A stretch of 44,746 bases of DNA from Faeciplasma sp900553675 (lineage in GTDB: Bacteria > Bacillota > Clostridia > Oscillospirales > Ruminococcaceae): positions 1 through 44,746 of the forward strand of contig CAUAFG010000021.1 of NCBI GenBank assembly GCA_958428235.1. Direction: 5' to 3'. The notes under the pieces were generated by a model. That model was not told the DNA's origin. It ran no database searches and saw nothing but the letters and a program-made list of their open reading frames with translations. Position numbers and translations under genes: made by a program. Shown in pieces: positions 17,536 through 25,682 of this stretch (the first letter of the stretch is position 1; each line of letters starts with the position of its first letter).

Positions 17536-17684
17536 AGATAAGAGATAAGAGAGAAAAGAGAAGAGTTGAGGTATCGCCTTACGGCGATGAATCTAAAAGC
17601 GGCGGAGCCGCTCTTAAGATCCGTCGGCATAAGCCGACACCGACACTTTTCTCTCTTCTCTTTTATCTTTTATCTGCGCGCGTA
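17536..17684. repeat. Dispersed AGATAAAAGAGAAAAG repeat, copy C (complete)
   Basis: The left purine-rich arm (17537-17566) is an inverted copy of the right pyrimidine-rich arm (17645-17676). Between them are ATCGCCTTACGGCGAT and GCGGCGGAGCCGC hairpins and the shared AAGATCCGTCGGC..GCCGACACC. This is the clearest full copy of the family. Two open frames drawn through it are not genes. Confidence 0.7.
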
Positions 17685-17844
17685 AGCGCAGCCCATGATA
17701 CTAATTTGCAATCTTTCTGCGCGCATCTGTAACTGCTTTGTCATTAATTGTAATCATTCTGTTCTTGAATTTCCGAATATTCATGGTAAAATGTAATTGT
17801 AAGATAAATAAAGCGAACAAAAATTAAAACGTGAGGTGATCGGA

Positions 17845-18552
17845 ATGAATGCAAATACATTAAGAATCCTTTCGGCGGTAGTTGCCGGAATATTGATAGT
17901 CGCTGTTATGGCGGCGTGCGGAGCCGTTGAAAAGCCCGATTCGCTCGTTCCGAGCGAAGGCGGCGGATCTCAGCCGGTTGGCGACACGCTCCCCGAAACA
18001 ACACCTTCAGAAACGGAGCCGACACTTCCCCCGACCACCACATCGCCGGAAGACCTTACTCAATCGGAGACTACAACATCTCCGACCGAAGTGACAGTTC
18101 CCGAAACCACCCCCGCGCAGACCTCGGATGTAACAACCTCGGAACCCGCTGTTGCGGCAGAGCCGGAGGAAGCAGGAGTCAATCGCGAAAAAATCGTTGA
18201 GATAGCAACGGCTCAGCTCGGCGTTCCATTTAAGCAGGGCGGTCAGAGCCCTGAGGACGGCTTTGATTCAACCGGCTTTACATACTACTGCGTGAACGAG
18301 GCGGGAACTGAGTTCCCAAGGAGACTTTCCGACCAGCTTGAAAGCGGCGAGCAGATACCATATTCCGAGCTTAAATCGGGAGATATAGTCTACTTCTCAG
18401 CCGAAGAGGGCGGAGATGCAAGCTTTTGCGGAGTGTATGTGGGCGGAGGTCTGATAATATACTCCCCCGTGCCTGACGATTTTGTTAAAACCGCAAACAT
18501 CACAACCAACTACTGGACTACCCACTTTGTAACGGGACTGCGCGTTAAGTGA
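17845..18552 (+). CDS. Lipoprotein with an inactive NlpC/P60-like domain
   Basis: A 235-residue lipoprotein. The signal peptide ends in the lipobox VMAAC with Cys25. Residues 30-105 are a Thr/Pro/Ser/Glu-rich linker (repeated ETTPSETEP-like units) that should span the cell wall. Residues 113-235 match the NlpC/P60 fold: IATAQLGVPFKQGGQSPE, FDSTGFTYYCVNEAG, ELKSGDIVYFS. The active site is gone: the catalytic Cys in the usual DCSGF is Ser (DSTGF), the HVGIY-type His is replaced (FCGVYVGGG), and the third position is Tyr (IIYSP). It is probably a binding protein for peptidoglycan peptide rather than a hydrolase. GAGGTGA precedes ATG 17845; a TTGAAT-16-TAAAAT promoter lies at 17765-17792. Confidence 0.8.
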   Translation: MNANTLRILSAVVAGILIVAVMAACGAVEKPDSLVPSEGGGSQPVGDTLPETTPSETEPTLPPTTTSPEDLTQSETTTSPTEVTVPETTPAQTSDVTTSEPAVAAEPEEAGVNREKIVEIATAQLGVPFKQGGQSPEDGFDSTGFTYYCVNEAGTEFPRRLSDQLESGEQIPYSELKSGDIVYFSAEEGGDASFCGVYVGGGLIIYSPVPDDFVKTANITTNYWTTHFVTGLRVK

Positions 18553-18657
18553 TATCTTTCATAACGATAATCACGACCGCAGATAAAGCGGGTGCCGTCA
18601 AATAAATTTTGTCTTTTCATATTTTTTCCTCCATTTATATTACAGACAAAGGCAGAT

Positions 18658-18690
18658 AAGGGCTTCTCATATCGGGAAGCCCTTTTGCTT
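18658..18690 (+). terminator. Rho-independent terminator
   Basis: AAGGGCTTC pairs with GAAGCCCTT and is followed by T-rich sequence. Confidence 0.8.
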
Positions 18691-18709
18691 TTTGTGTGAA
18701 AAATAATTC

Positions 18710-18738
18710 TTGACAACCCGCTGTTGGTGTGCTATAAT
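18710..18738 (+). promoter_or_regulatory. Consensus promoter upstream of the TPP riboswitch
   Basis: Perfect TTGACA (18710-18715) and TATAAT (18733-18738) with a 17-base spacer, placed 14 bases before the aptamer. Confidence 0.9.
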
Positions 18739-18751
18739 TTTATCCATAAAA

Positions 18752-18836
18752 CAGGGGAGCTTGTATTACAGGCTGAGAGGAAGCGGATTGACGCTTCGAC
18801 CCATAACCTGATTCGGATAATGCCGACGTAGGGCGG
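18752..18836 (+). ncRNA. TPP riboswitch (THI element)
   Basis: The conserved THI signature is present: GGGGAGC, CTGAGAGG (18773-18780), GACCC, then ACCTGATTCGGATAATGCC and GACGTAGGG. It binds thiamine pyrophosphate. A strong terminator follows (18877-18936), so thiT transcription is expected to stop when TPP is abundant. Confidence 0.96.
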
Positions 18837-18876
18837 GCTGCTGGTTTTTCAGCAGGCGACTAAAATCGAGATTTAT

Positions 18877-18936
18877 AGCTCCGGATCGGTGCGCGTCTAC
18901 ACACAAAAATCGCGCAGAATCGGAGCTTTTTTATTT
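18877..18936 (+). terminator. Riboswitch expression-platform terminator
   Basis: AGCTCCGAT-type arm pairs with ATCGGAGCT and contains the inner pair GCGCG/CGCGC; a T6 run follows at about 18928-18933. It sits between the aptamer and thiT. Confidence 0.85.
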
Positions 18937-18984
18937 GCGAAACCGGGTGAGTTTTAAATCTATTATATTGGAGACGAAAAAACT

Positions 18985-19806
18985 ATGCAAAATTCATCAA
19001 AGCAGCGCAACACAACGCTTATGCTTACCGAAAGCGCGGTAATGATTGCGCTGGCATTCATTCTCAGCTTTCTAAAGGTTGTCGATATGCCTTACGGCGG
19101 ATCGGTTACGGCATTTTCTATGCTTCCGATAATCATAATCGCTTTCCGCTATGGAACCGGCTGGGGTCTTGCCTCTGGATTTGCGTTCAGCCTTTTGCAG
19201 ATGCTTATGGGACTTTCAAGCCTTTCCTATGCCACAAGCGCCGTGGCGGCTGTCGCAATTATATTGCTTGACTACATTGTGGCGTTTACGGTTTTAGGTC
19301 TGGGCGGAGTTTTCCGCACGGCTGTAAAGGATCAGGGCAACGCGATGGCTTTGGGCGCGCTTCTGACCTGCGTTCTGAGATACATCTGCCACGTTATTAG
19401 CGGCTGCACCGTTTGGGCGGGTGTTTCGATTCCGACCTCCGACGGTCTTTTGTACTCGCTTGGCTACAACGCAACCTATATGATTCCCGAAACTCTGATA
19501 ACCATTATGGGAGCCTACTATGTCGGAAGCCTGTTTACGGTTACCGAGTCTAAAATCGTCCGCAGACCCGCATCGGGTGCTAGGAATGTATACGGCATTG
19601 TTGCCGCTCTGCCGGTTGTTTTAGCGGTTGTTGTGTCTGCAGCGTTTATCTTTGGTATGATGCAGAACCCCGACGACGGCTCGTTTGATATCACAGCCGT
19701 CTCAGGCTATGGCATCAACGATTGGATGCCGGTTATCATCAGCATGATTCTGGGCGTGCTTATTTCGTTTGCTGTCACCGCATACGGCAAGGTTAAGAAG
19801 AGCTAG
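18985..19806 (+). CDS. thiT: Thiamine ECF transporter S component ThiT
   Basis: ThiT is the substrate-binding membrane subunit that captures thiamine for an energy-coupling factor module. The ThiT pattern is clear: MPYGGSVTAFSMLPIIIIAF near the N terminus, WAGVS, and SLGYNATYMIPE in the last helices of the core. The protein is 273 residues, longer than the roughly 180-200 residues usual for ThiT; the extra C-terminal part has two more predicted helices (about 203-225 and 245-268). The TPP riboswitch upstream strongly supports thiamine as substrate. ECF ATPases are not in this window. Start ATG 18985 follows GGAGACG. Confidence 0.93.
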   Translation: MQNSSKQRNTTLMLTESAVMIALAFILSFLKVVDMPYGGSVTAFSMLPIIIIAFRYGTGWGLASGFAFSLLQMLMGLSSLSYATSAVAAVAIILLDYIVAFTVLGLGGVFRTAVKDQGNAMALGALLTCVLRYICHVISGCTVWAGVSIPTSDGLLYSLGYNATYMIPETLITIMGAYYVGSLFTVTESKIVRRPASGARNVYGIVAALPVVLAVVVSAAFIFGMMQNPDDGSFDITAVSGYGINDWMPVIISMILGVLISFAVTAYGKVKKS

Positions 19807-19840
19807 AAGTAATATCCCTCCCGAAAAATATATGAGATTT

Positions 19841-19880
19841 CCCCGCGGAGCTTTGTTTTCTTGGCTTCGCGGGGATTTTT
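19841..19880 (+). terminator. Rho-independent terminator
   Basis: CCCCGCGGAGC pairs with GCTTCGCGGGG, followed by ATTTTT (19875-19880). It ends the thiT transcript. Confidence 0.85.
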
Positions 19881-19906
19881 CATCCCGAATCATCATGAAA
19901 TGGGTA

Positions 19907-19935
19907 TTGACGTATCCGAAAATTCGGTGTATCAT
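19907..19935 (+). promoter_or_regulatory. Promoter for the AEC transporter
   Basis: TTGACG (19907-19912), 17 bases, TATCAT (19930-19935), 36 bases before the start codon. Confidence 0.65.
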
Positions 19936-19970
19936 AGAAAAGCTTTACAAAAAACGAAAGGCTGTTATAT

Positions 19971-20906
19971 ATGTTCACGATTGCTCTGTCAAACGTCATA
20001 CTCACCCTGTTTTACGCCATTCCCGGCTTTGCACTTTGCAAGTCGAAAAAGGCGACCGCCAAACACCTGCCCACACTTTCGGCGGTGCTGGTTTACATCT
20101 GCTCGCCCTGCATGATAATAAGCGCGTTTCTGGGGCTTGATTACCGCCCCGAGGACTTTAAGCGGATGGGGATTTTCTTTGTGATCACCCTTGTGCTGCA
20201 GTCGGCGTTTATGCTGATTCTGCGGCTGATTTTTGCAAAGAGCTTTTCGGACAGCAAGTATCGTATGCTAACCATCGGCTCGGTTATGGGAAACGTCGGC
20301 TTTTTCGGACTGCCGATAATCCGTGCAATGCTCCCCGAAAGTCCCGAGGCTGCCTGCTACTCCGCTGTTTACGTCCTTTCGATGAATATGCTGGTGTTTA
20401 CGGCGGGAGTTTTCTGCCTTACGGGGGACAAGAAGTTTATGTCGGTAAAGAACGCTTTCATCAACCCAAGCTCGCTTGCGGCGGTGGTTGCAATCCCGCT
20501 TTACATATCGGGCACGGGGAGGTTTTTATGCGAATCGGGGCTTGAAATAGCGGTGAACGCCGTTGACCTCGTCGGAAAAATGACAACTCCATTATGCATG
20601 ATAATTTTGGGAATACGTCTTGCCGAAGTGGACTTTAAGTCGCTTTCCATGCGACCGTTTGTATATCTCACCTGTGCCTGCAAGCTGCTTGTGTATCCTC
20701 TTTTCTGCTACGGCGCGGTGTACTTTCTGCCGCTTGACGCGGCTTTCAAAGCGAGCGTGCTTATTCTATCCTCGGTGCCGTGTGCGTCCATTATCCTCAA
20801 TCTTGCCGAGATGCACAAAAGCGAAACCGAGCTTGCCGCAAACAGCGTGCTGCTTTCTACGCTGATCTGCTTTATCACGATTCCTTTGCTGGCACTGCTG
20901 ATATAG
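19971..20906 (+). CDS. AEC family transporter
   Basis: A 311-residue membrane protein with about ten predicted helices in the two-bundle layout of the auxin efflux carrier family. Family-type segments are visible: NVGFFGLPIIRAML in the first half, and TTPLCMIILGIRLAEVDFK and SVPCASIILNLAEMH in the second. In bacteria such proteins often export or take up organic acids or malate-like substrates; the substrate here is unknown. It has its own promoter and ATG 19971 after AAAGG. It is probably monocistronic. Confidence 0.88.
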   Translation: MFTIALSNVILTLFYAIPGFALCKSKKATAKHLPTLSAVLVYICSPCMIISAFLGLDYRPEDFKRMGIFFVITLVLQSAFMLILRLIFAKSFSDSKYRMLTIGSVMGNVGFFGLPIIRAMLPESPEAACYSAVYVLSMNMLVFTAGVFCLTGDKKFMSVKNAFINPSSLAAVVAIPLYISGTGRFLCESGLEIAVNAVDLVGKMTTPLCMIILGIRLAEVDFKSLSMRPFVYLTCACKLLVYPLFCYGAVYFLPLDAAFKASVLILSSVPCASIILNLAEMHKSETELAANSVLLSTLICFITIPLLALLI

Positions 20907-20973
20907 CAATATTCATAAAGGACTTTCGCCATAGCACTTATGATTTTCAGTCAAAGGTGCTATGGCGGTTATA

Positions 20974-21002
20974 TTGACATAGTAACGGATTTAATGTATA
21001 AT
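20974..21002 (+). promoter_or_regulatory. Consensus promoter for the M24 peptidase gene
   Basis: TTGACA (20974-20979) and TATAAT (20997-21002), 17-base spacer. The -10 box overlaps a potential in-frame ATG at 20994, which rules that start out. Confidence 0.85.
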
Positions 21003-21041
21003 TTTTCTAAGAAAAATCGGAGTTTAGAGGAATTGAATCGT

Positions 21042-21731
21042 ATGGAATATAATGACTTACAAAGAATAGCAAAAGAAACAATTTCATATATAAAAACAAT
21101 TATTAAACCTAATATAAATTTACTTGATGTAAGGCAACTATGCGAAGAAAAAATGCTATCATTAGGTGCGGATTCATTTTGGTATTGGAATGTTGGTGCA
21201 TTTGTATTTTCAGGAGATGAAACAATAGTATCCATTTCAGGGAGAGAATACATCACTTCTGATAGATTGATTAGTAATAATGATATTATTACAATTGACC
21301 TTAGTCCCCAAAATAATAAAATTTGGGGAGATTATGCTCGCACTATTATTATCGAAAATGGCGAGGTAGTTGATTGTATAGATAAAATTCAAAACAATGA
21401 ATGGCGTAATGGTCTGCTTATGGAAGAACGATTACATCAAGAGTTAATTGATTTTGTAACACCTCAAACTACATTTGAAGAACTCTATTTACATATCAAT
21501 AGTCTGATAATTGATAAGGGTTTTATTAACCTTGATTTTATGGGTAATCTTGGGCATTCAATTGCAAAAAATAAAGATGAACGAGTCTATATTGAAAAAG
21601 ATAATCATTTGTTATTGTCCTCAACTGATTATTTTACATTTGAGCCGCATATTAGCAATCCAACTTCCAAGTATGGATATAAAAAAGAGAATATATATTA
21701 TTTTTCAAATGGGAAGTTGGTTGAATTATAA
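21042..21731 (+). CDS. M24 family metallopeptidase (Xaa-Pro aminopeptidase-like)
   Basis: A 229-residue pita-bread-fold peptidase lacking the N-terminal creatinase domain of full-length prolidases. The five metal ligands can be placed: Asp in TIDLSP, Asp in WGDYART, His in GNLGHSIAK, Glu in FTFEPHI, and a last Glu in KKENIYYF. The enzyme should therefore be active, removing N-terminal residues from peptides in the cytoplasm. The start is ATG 21042 after AGAGGAATTG, because the promoter -10 lies over an earlier ATG. The gene is far more AT-rich than its neighbours and uses A/T-ending codons, which suggests horizontal transfer. Confidence 0.85.
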   Translation: MEYNDLQRIAKETISYIKTIIKPNINLLDVRQLCEEKMLSLGADSFWYWNVGAFVFSGDETIVSISGREYITSDRLISNNDIITIDLSPQNNKIWGDYARTIIIENGEVVDCIDKIQNNEWRNGLLMEERLHQELIDFVTPQTTFEELYLHINSLIIDKGFINLDFMGNLGHSIAKNKDERVYIEKDNHLLLSSTDYFTFEPHISNPTSKYGYKKENIYYFSNGKLVEL

Positions 21732-21787
21732 GTTTAGACTGAATAGCTGTAAATTTTGATTTATGCGAGTAATCGAATATAAAATCA

Positions 21788-21828
21788 AGCCCCGAAGCAG
21801 TTATAAATAATTGCTTCGGGGCTGAATT
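21788..21828. terminator. Terminator-like hairpin between convergent genes
   Basis: AGCCCCGAAGCA pairs perfectly with TGCTTCGGGGCT (12 bp, 12-base loop). It sits between the M24 gene (plus) and the XRE gene (minus). Confidence 0.7.
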
Positions 21829-21925
21829 TCTTCAACGTAATCGCACTTATCAGTTTAATGAAAAAGCTAAAATGGTATTAAGTCATGGTACTAATCCGAG
21901 TCTGCCGTTAGTGGTTGCGTTCTTA

Positions 21926-22744
21926 TCAGTTGGGCAGATACTGGTTGACGGTATAGCGGCTCTTGCCGAGAATAAACATGGCGGCTAAAGCCATATATGC
22001 CACTATGCCGCAATGCCCGCTTATCAGATATCCGGTTTTGCTTGAGCGATTGTTGCTGACAAATTCAATGATTTTGTTTTCGGTGAATAATAGCAGAAGC
22101 TCGTTGAGCCGCGAAAGCTCGACGCCTGCTTTATCTATGATTTCCTGCTTGGGCATAGGGGATTCGCAGGAAAGTGAAAGAATCAGCTTCTGCCCATCCT
22201 CACTGCAAATGGCGTTCATCAATTCAACGGTAGCTGCGTCTGACGGTGAAAGGCTTTTTATTAAGGACGATTTTACAACGCAGGCTATGCCTTCGTCGTC
22301 CCAGATCTTTGTGCCGAACGGTCGGATTATTCTGAGATTTCCAGTGAGCTTGCTTTCCTCCTGAAGCTTACGATCACACGTTTCTGCAAAGTATATGCCC
22401 TTACACATTTTCCAAAGGTCTTCGCCAAGCTCTTGGTGAAGATTGTCATTATAGCGGGCGCTGTTTGCGTTCGCCCAGATAAATTCCGTTCCGAGCTGCT
22501 CAATTTTGCTTGCAACGGCTTCGATATCGCCGTCGGATTCCGTTTCGAGCAGAACGTCTGTGGAGACCTTGTAGACGTCGCTCACGGCTTTGAGATTGAA
22601 GCAGTCGGGCAGGCAGTCGCCCGCCTCCCATTTTGAAATAGCCTGCGGAGATACGCATATCTTTTCCGCGACTTCCTCCTGAGTCAGTCCAAGCCTTTTT
22701 CTGTGATTGCAAAGCTTATCGCCGAACGATTTTTGATCCAACAT
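21926..22744 (-). CDS. XRE family transcriptional regulator
   Basis: A 272-residue regulator. The N terminus is an XRE helix-turn-helix (RKRLGLTQEEVAEKICVS, AISKWEAGDCLPDC). The middle has a region ending in LRIIRPFGTKIWDDEGIACV. The last 100 residues look like a winged-helix-type helical tail (MPKQEIIDKAGVELSRLN, NKIIEFVSN). The frameshifted gene at 628-1489 has the same architecture. ATG 22744 follows AAGGAGG (complement of cctcctt at 22753-22759). Two palindromes lie upstream (22768-22798) and may be its own operators. Confidence 0.82.
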   Translation of the reverse strand: MLDQKSFGDKLCNHRKRLGLTQEEVAEKICVSPQAISKWEAGDCLPDCFNLKAVSDVYKVSTDVLLETESDGDIEAVASKIEQLGTEFIWANANSARYNDNLHQELGEDLWKMCKGIYFAETCDRKLQEESKLTGNLRIIRPFGTKIWDDEGIACVVKSSLIKSLSPSDAATVELMNAICSEDGQKLILSLSCESPMPKQEIIDKAGVELSRLNELLLLFTENKIIEFVSNNRSSKTGYLISGHCGIVAYMALAAMFILGKSRYTVNQYLPN

Positions 22745-22767
22745 ATATTAAACCTCCTTATTTTTCG

Positions 22768-22798
22768 AGATAGCTATCTTGTGATTACATCATATCAC
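22768..22798. promoter_or_regulatory. Palindromes upstream of the XRE gene, possible operators
   Basis: AGATAGCTATCT (22768-22779) is a perfect 12-bp palindrome, and GTGAT..ATCAC arms lie at 22781-22798. They sit in the leader/promoter region of the minus-strand XRE gene, which suggests autoregulation. Confidence 0.4.
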
Positions 22799-22896
22799 GA
22801 AATAATTCAACTTACAATAGTATCATTGTTGAGTTTTGCTTGTTGAGTTATACCTGAGGTTGAATTATTGTGTGGCTGACCTCATGCAGCTATAAG

Positions 22897-22932
22897 AAAA
22901 AGGCTCTGCCAATGACGGCAGAACCTTTTATC
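22897..22932 (-). terminator. Rho-independent terminator of the GH43 gene
   Basis: AAAAAGGCTCTGCC (22897-22910) pairs with GGCAGAACCTTTTA (22917-22930), giving a T run on the minus strand just after the GH43 stop. Confidence 0.8.
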
Positions 22933-22955
22933 ATGCACATTCAAGACATCGCTTT

Positions 22956-23885
22956 TTAAACCACCTCAACGCAATCGCACTTGGCAATAGTATCTATCGA
23001 GCCATCGGGGTTATATGTAAACTCCGCCGCGCAGACGCTTCTGTGGAACAGGCTTCCGCCCTCAAGCTGGGCTGTGTGATAGAATAGATATGATTTCCCC
23101 TTGAAATCGGCTATTCCTGCGTGGTTGGTGAAGGTTCCGCCCTCCTCGGTCATAAGCACTCCACCGTAGACCCAAGGGCCGGTGGGCGAGGTGGATGTGG
23201 AGTATGCAAGATGCTCGCTGTGCTTGCCCTCGCCGAACGCGGAGAAGACCATATAGTAAAGTCCGTTGCGCTTGTAGAACCAAGGACCCTCGGCGTAGGT
23301 GGTGCCGGTCATATGTCCGCCCTTGGCAAAGGATTCCACCGTCATGGGTATTTTAACCACTCCGACGCTCTCGTTATACGAAACCATATCCTCGTTTAAA
23401 AGGACGTATCTAAGCTCGGGGTTGCCGAAGTAGAGGTATGCCTGACCGTCGTCATCGATAAAAACGGTGGGGTCGATATCGTTCCAGTCGCCCTCGTCGA
23501 CAAGCGGGTGACCTATGTCGGTGAACGGACCTGTAGGGCTGTCGGACACTCCCACGGCGATAGCCATGCCGCCGTTTTTCTTGTGAACAGGGCAGTAGAG
23601 ATAGAATTTGCCGTTGCGATGGACGCATTGGGGCGCCCATGCTCTGTCCTCTGCCCAAGGGATGTCCTTTTTGAGAGAGAACACCGCGCCGTGATCCTCC
23701 CAGTCAACCATATTTTTGGTGGAGAAGCAGTGCCAGTCGAACATGGTGTAAAAGTCGTTTATAAGGGTGTTTTCGTCGTGAGAGGTGTACAGATACAGGG
23801 TGTCGCCGTAAACCATCGGAGCTGGGTCGGCAGTGTAGACCGAGGTTATTATGGGGTTGGGGCGGGTGCGTTTTGTATTGCTCAT
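22956..23885 (-). CDS. Glycoside hydrolase family 43 enzyme
   Basis: A 309-residue five-bladed propeller enzyme with no signal peptide, so it should act in the cytoplasm on imported oligosaccharides. The three GH43 carboxylates can be placed: the base Asp in TADPAPMV, the modulating Asp in DIDPTVF, and the acid Glu in YAEGPWFY. Blade repeats NGKFYLYCPV, DGQAYLYFGN and NGLYYMVFSA are clear. GH43 members include arabinofuranosidases and xylosidases; which one cannot be decided here. There is no carbohydrate-binding module. ATG 23885 follows AAAGGAAC. It stands alone, away from the galactoside operon at the right of the window. Confidence 0.9.
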   Translation of the reverse strand: MSNTKRTRPNPIITSVYTADPAPMVYGDTLYLYTSHDENTLINDFYTMFDWHCFSTKNMVDWEDHGAVFSLKKDIPWAEDRAWAPQCVHRNGKFYLYCPVHKKNGGMAIAVGVSDSPTGPFTDIGHPLVDEGDWNDIDPTVFIDDDGQAYLYFGNPELRYVLLNEDMVSYNESVGVVKIPMTVESFAKGGHMTGTTYAEGPWFYKRNGLYYMVFSAFGEGKHSEHLAYSTSTSPTGPWVYGGVLMTEEGGTFTNHAGIADFKGKSYLFYHTAQLEGGSLFHRSVCAAEFTYNPDGSIDTIAKCDCVEVV

Positions 23886-24018
23886 GGTGATAATGTTCCT
23901 TTCAATATCGGTGATTAATTAGCACTGTAATTATAGCAGACTGCGGGAGAAATTGCAATAGCGGAAATGAGGAAAGATTGCGGGGGCAAATTGTTGTTTA
24001 TGCTTTTTGTGTGATGGT

Positions 24019-24194
24019 GTGCGCGCCGTACTTTGCGGGGCGGGTGGAGGCTGATGCACCGCAGGCGCATTGAGCAGGCACGACCCCGCAGGGGTCGCGC
24101 CCGCTTAGGACGCGTTAAGCGTCCCAGCCTCCGCCCCTGCACTCGGTGTGGCTGTGTGCAAAACTGCGATATATAGCCTCGGTAGGGCGCGCAC
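24019..24194. repeat. GC-rich multi-branched palindrome (possible structured RNA or repeat)
   Basis: No gene is seen between 23886 and 24343. Nested and side-by-side inverted repeats form a cloverleaf-like plan. The outer stem is GTGCGCGCC (24019-24027) with GGCGCGCAC (24186-24194). The middle stem is GGGGCGG..AGGCTG (24037-24053) with CAGCCT-CCGCCCC (24125-24137). Within it are CGACCCC/GGGGTCG (24081-24097) and GGACGC/GCGTCC (24108-24124) hairpins. It is much richer in GC than its flanks. No known RNA family is recognised. Confidence 0.5.
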
Positions 24195-24278
24195 CCGAAC
24201 CAAGCTGCGGTGTGCAGCAAAACCGTTTGCCTCAATTCATTGAAGATCCGAAATGTGCTTCTGCGTGCAGTAATGCTC

Positions 24279-24307
24279 TTGAAAATCAGCGTGTCATAAG
24301 GTATAAT
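24279..24307 (+). promoter_or_regulatory. Promoter for the GNAT gene
   Basis: TTGAAA (24279-24284), 17 bases, TATAAT (24302-24307), 37 bases before the start codon. Confidence 0.8.
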
Positions 24308-24343
24308 GTGTCTGTAGAAAAGTAAATCATCAGGGAGAAAATC

Positions 24344-24847
24344 ATGAAATCCGACTATATATGCAAAGTCCCAAGCCTGCAAGAAATGAACACAAAATGG
24401 GACTATGAAATATCTCACAGCGGCGAGGACAAAAGCAACTGGATCATCTGGAAGAAAGAGAACATCTCACGCTTTAAAAGCGGCGATATTATTCCCTACT
24501 ATGGAATTCTCAACGGAACCATAATCTGCGAGGCAACCGCTATTATAAGTCCCAGAGCGGCTCAGAACAGCGACGGTCTGGTGGGGGATACCACCGCCTA
24601 CTTGTCCGCTTTCAGAACGATACCCGAATATCAGGGAAAAGGGTATTTTTCAATGCTGTTTAAGTATATGGAAAACGATTTGAAGAAAAAGGGATATACA
24701 AAGCTGACATTGGGCGTAGAGCCCTGCGAAGCGATAAACCGTCAGATATACGCACATTTCGGCTTTACCGAATATGTCAAGTCGGCGACAGAAACCTATC
24801 CCGACGGAACGGTTATAGACGTGGATTACTTTGCGAAAAACATTTGA
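24344..24847 (+). CDS. GNAT family N-acetyltransferase
   Basis: A 167-residue acetyltransferase. The acetyl-CoA-binding motif A is clear (FRTIPEYQGKGYFSMLFKYM), followed by motif B (KLTLGVEPCEAINRQIYAHFGF). The N-terminal 80 residues carry the usual strands. The enzyme transfers an acetyl group from acetyl-CoA to an amine; the acceptor is unknown. It has its own promoter and a ribosome binding site CAGGGAGAAA before ATG 24344. Confidence 0.9.
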   Translation: MKSDYICKVPSLQEMNTKWDYEISHSGEDKSNWIIWKKENISRFKSGDIIPYYGILNGTIICEATAIISPRAAQNSDGLVGDTTAYLSAFRTIPEYQGKGYFSMLFKYMENDLKKKGYTKLTLGVEPCEAINRQIYAHFGFTEYVKSATETYPDGTVIDVDYFAKNI

Positions 24848-24918
24848 ATGATGGTTTCTGAGCTTGTCTGGAAGAATATTTGTCCAATAATAACGTCATT
24901 AAAGAAAGGTCTGATATC

Positions 24919-25625
24919 ATGAAAATACTCTGCATATGGGAGCATAACGGCGGCGACAGCATTATTTATGCTCGCGATTTTATCGGGCATACGCAAGAGG
25001 GACTTCTAAGGAAGAAGCTCTTATGAAAATTCCGGCGGAGATACGCTCGTATCTTAGCTGGGCAGGAAAGCCTGCGCCCGACTGCCTTGAAGCCGAAATT
25101 GTTCAGGAAAAGCTCTTGGAACTCGACATTTGCGACGCCGATTCTGACGTTATTTTCGACTCTGAAAGGCAACCACTCGGCGCGGCAGAATATGTCGAGC
25201 TTAAAGCGCTGGCAATGAAATACGCCCGCGATTTTCTGAAGCTTTACAACGCCATCCCAGACAAAAGCAAAAGCGCGCTTCCGGCAAGAAAGACCTTTTA
25301 CGGCGAGATCCCACGCACCGCGTTTGAGATGTATGAGCATACAAAAAACGTCAACGACTACTACTTCGGAGAAATTGGCGTCCCCGCCGACAACAAGGGA
25401 GATATCGTGCAGTGCCGGCAAAAAGGCTTTGAGTTTTTAGAAAGTCAGCCCGATTTTCTGAACGGCGGAGTAATAGTCGGAAGCTACGGCGAGGAATGGT
25501 CTTTAAGAAAGGTTTTAAGGAGATTTATCTGGCACGACAGAATCCACGCCAAGGCGATGTATCGGATGGCTATAAAAACCTTCGGCTCAGGCTCGGTGCC
25601 GGACATATTCCGGCTTGGACTGTGA
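24919..25625 (+). pseudogene. DinB-like family protein, frameshifted
   Basis: The first frame starts at ATG 24919 after AAAGGT and reads MKILCIWEHNGGDSIIYARD before a stop at 25024-25026. The second frame, open from about 24984 to 25625, continues AYARGTSKEEALMKIPAEIR. Inserting one G in the GGG at 24985-24987 would join them into a single protein of about 235 residues. The C-terminal part (EEWSLRKVLRRFIWHDRIH) resembles DinB-like four-helix-bundle proteins seen in Clostridia; the function is unknown. It is either a pseudogene or a homopolymer sequencing error. Translation could also start at ATG 25023 and give a 200-residue truncated protein. Confidence 0.7.
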
Positions 25626-25682
25626 TTTTTTGGACTGAGAAAGCAATATTTTAAAAATAAAGGAAACAGTAAATAAACCCTC

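Larger units (their letters stand above)
18553..18984. other. Intergenic region with terminator, promoter and TPP riboswitch
   Basis: This gap holds the NlpC-like gene's terminator (18658-18690), a consensus promoter (18710-18738), a TPP aptamer (18752-18836) and its expression-platform terminator (18877-18936). No gene is seen. Confidence 0.8.

Noticed and set aside
17517..17732. Open frame across repeat copy C
   Set aside because: It is entirely explained by the inverted-repeat element and has no plausible start.
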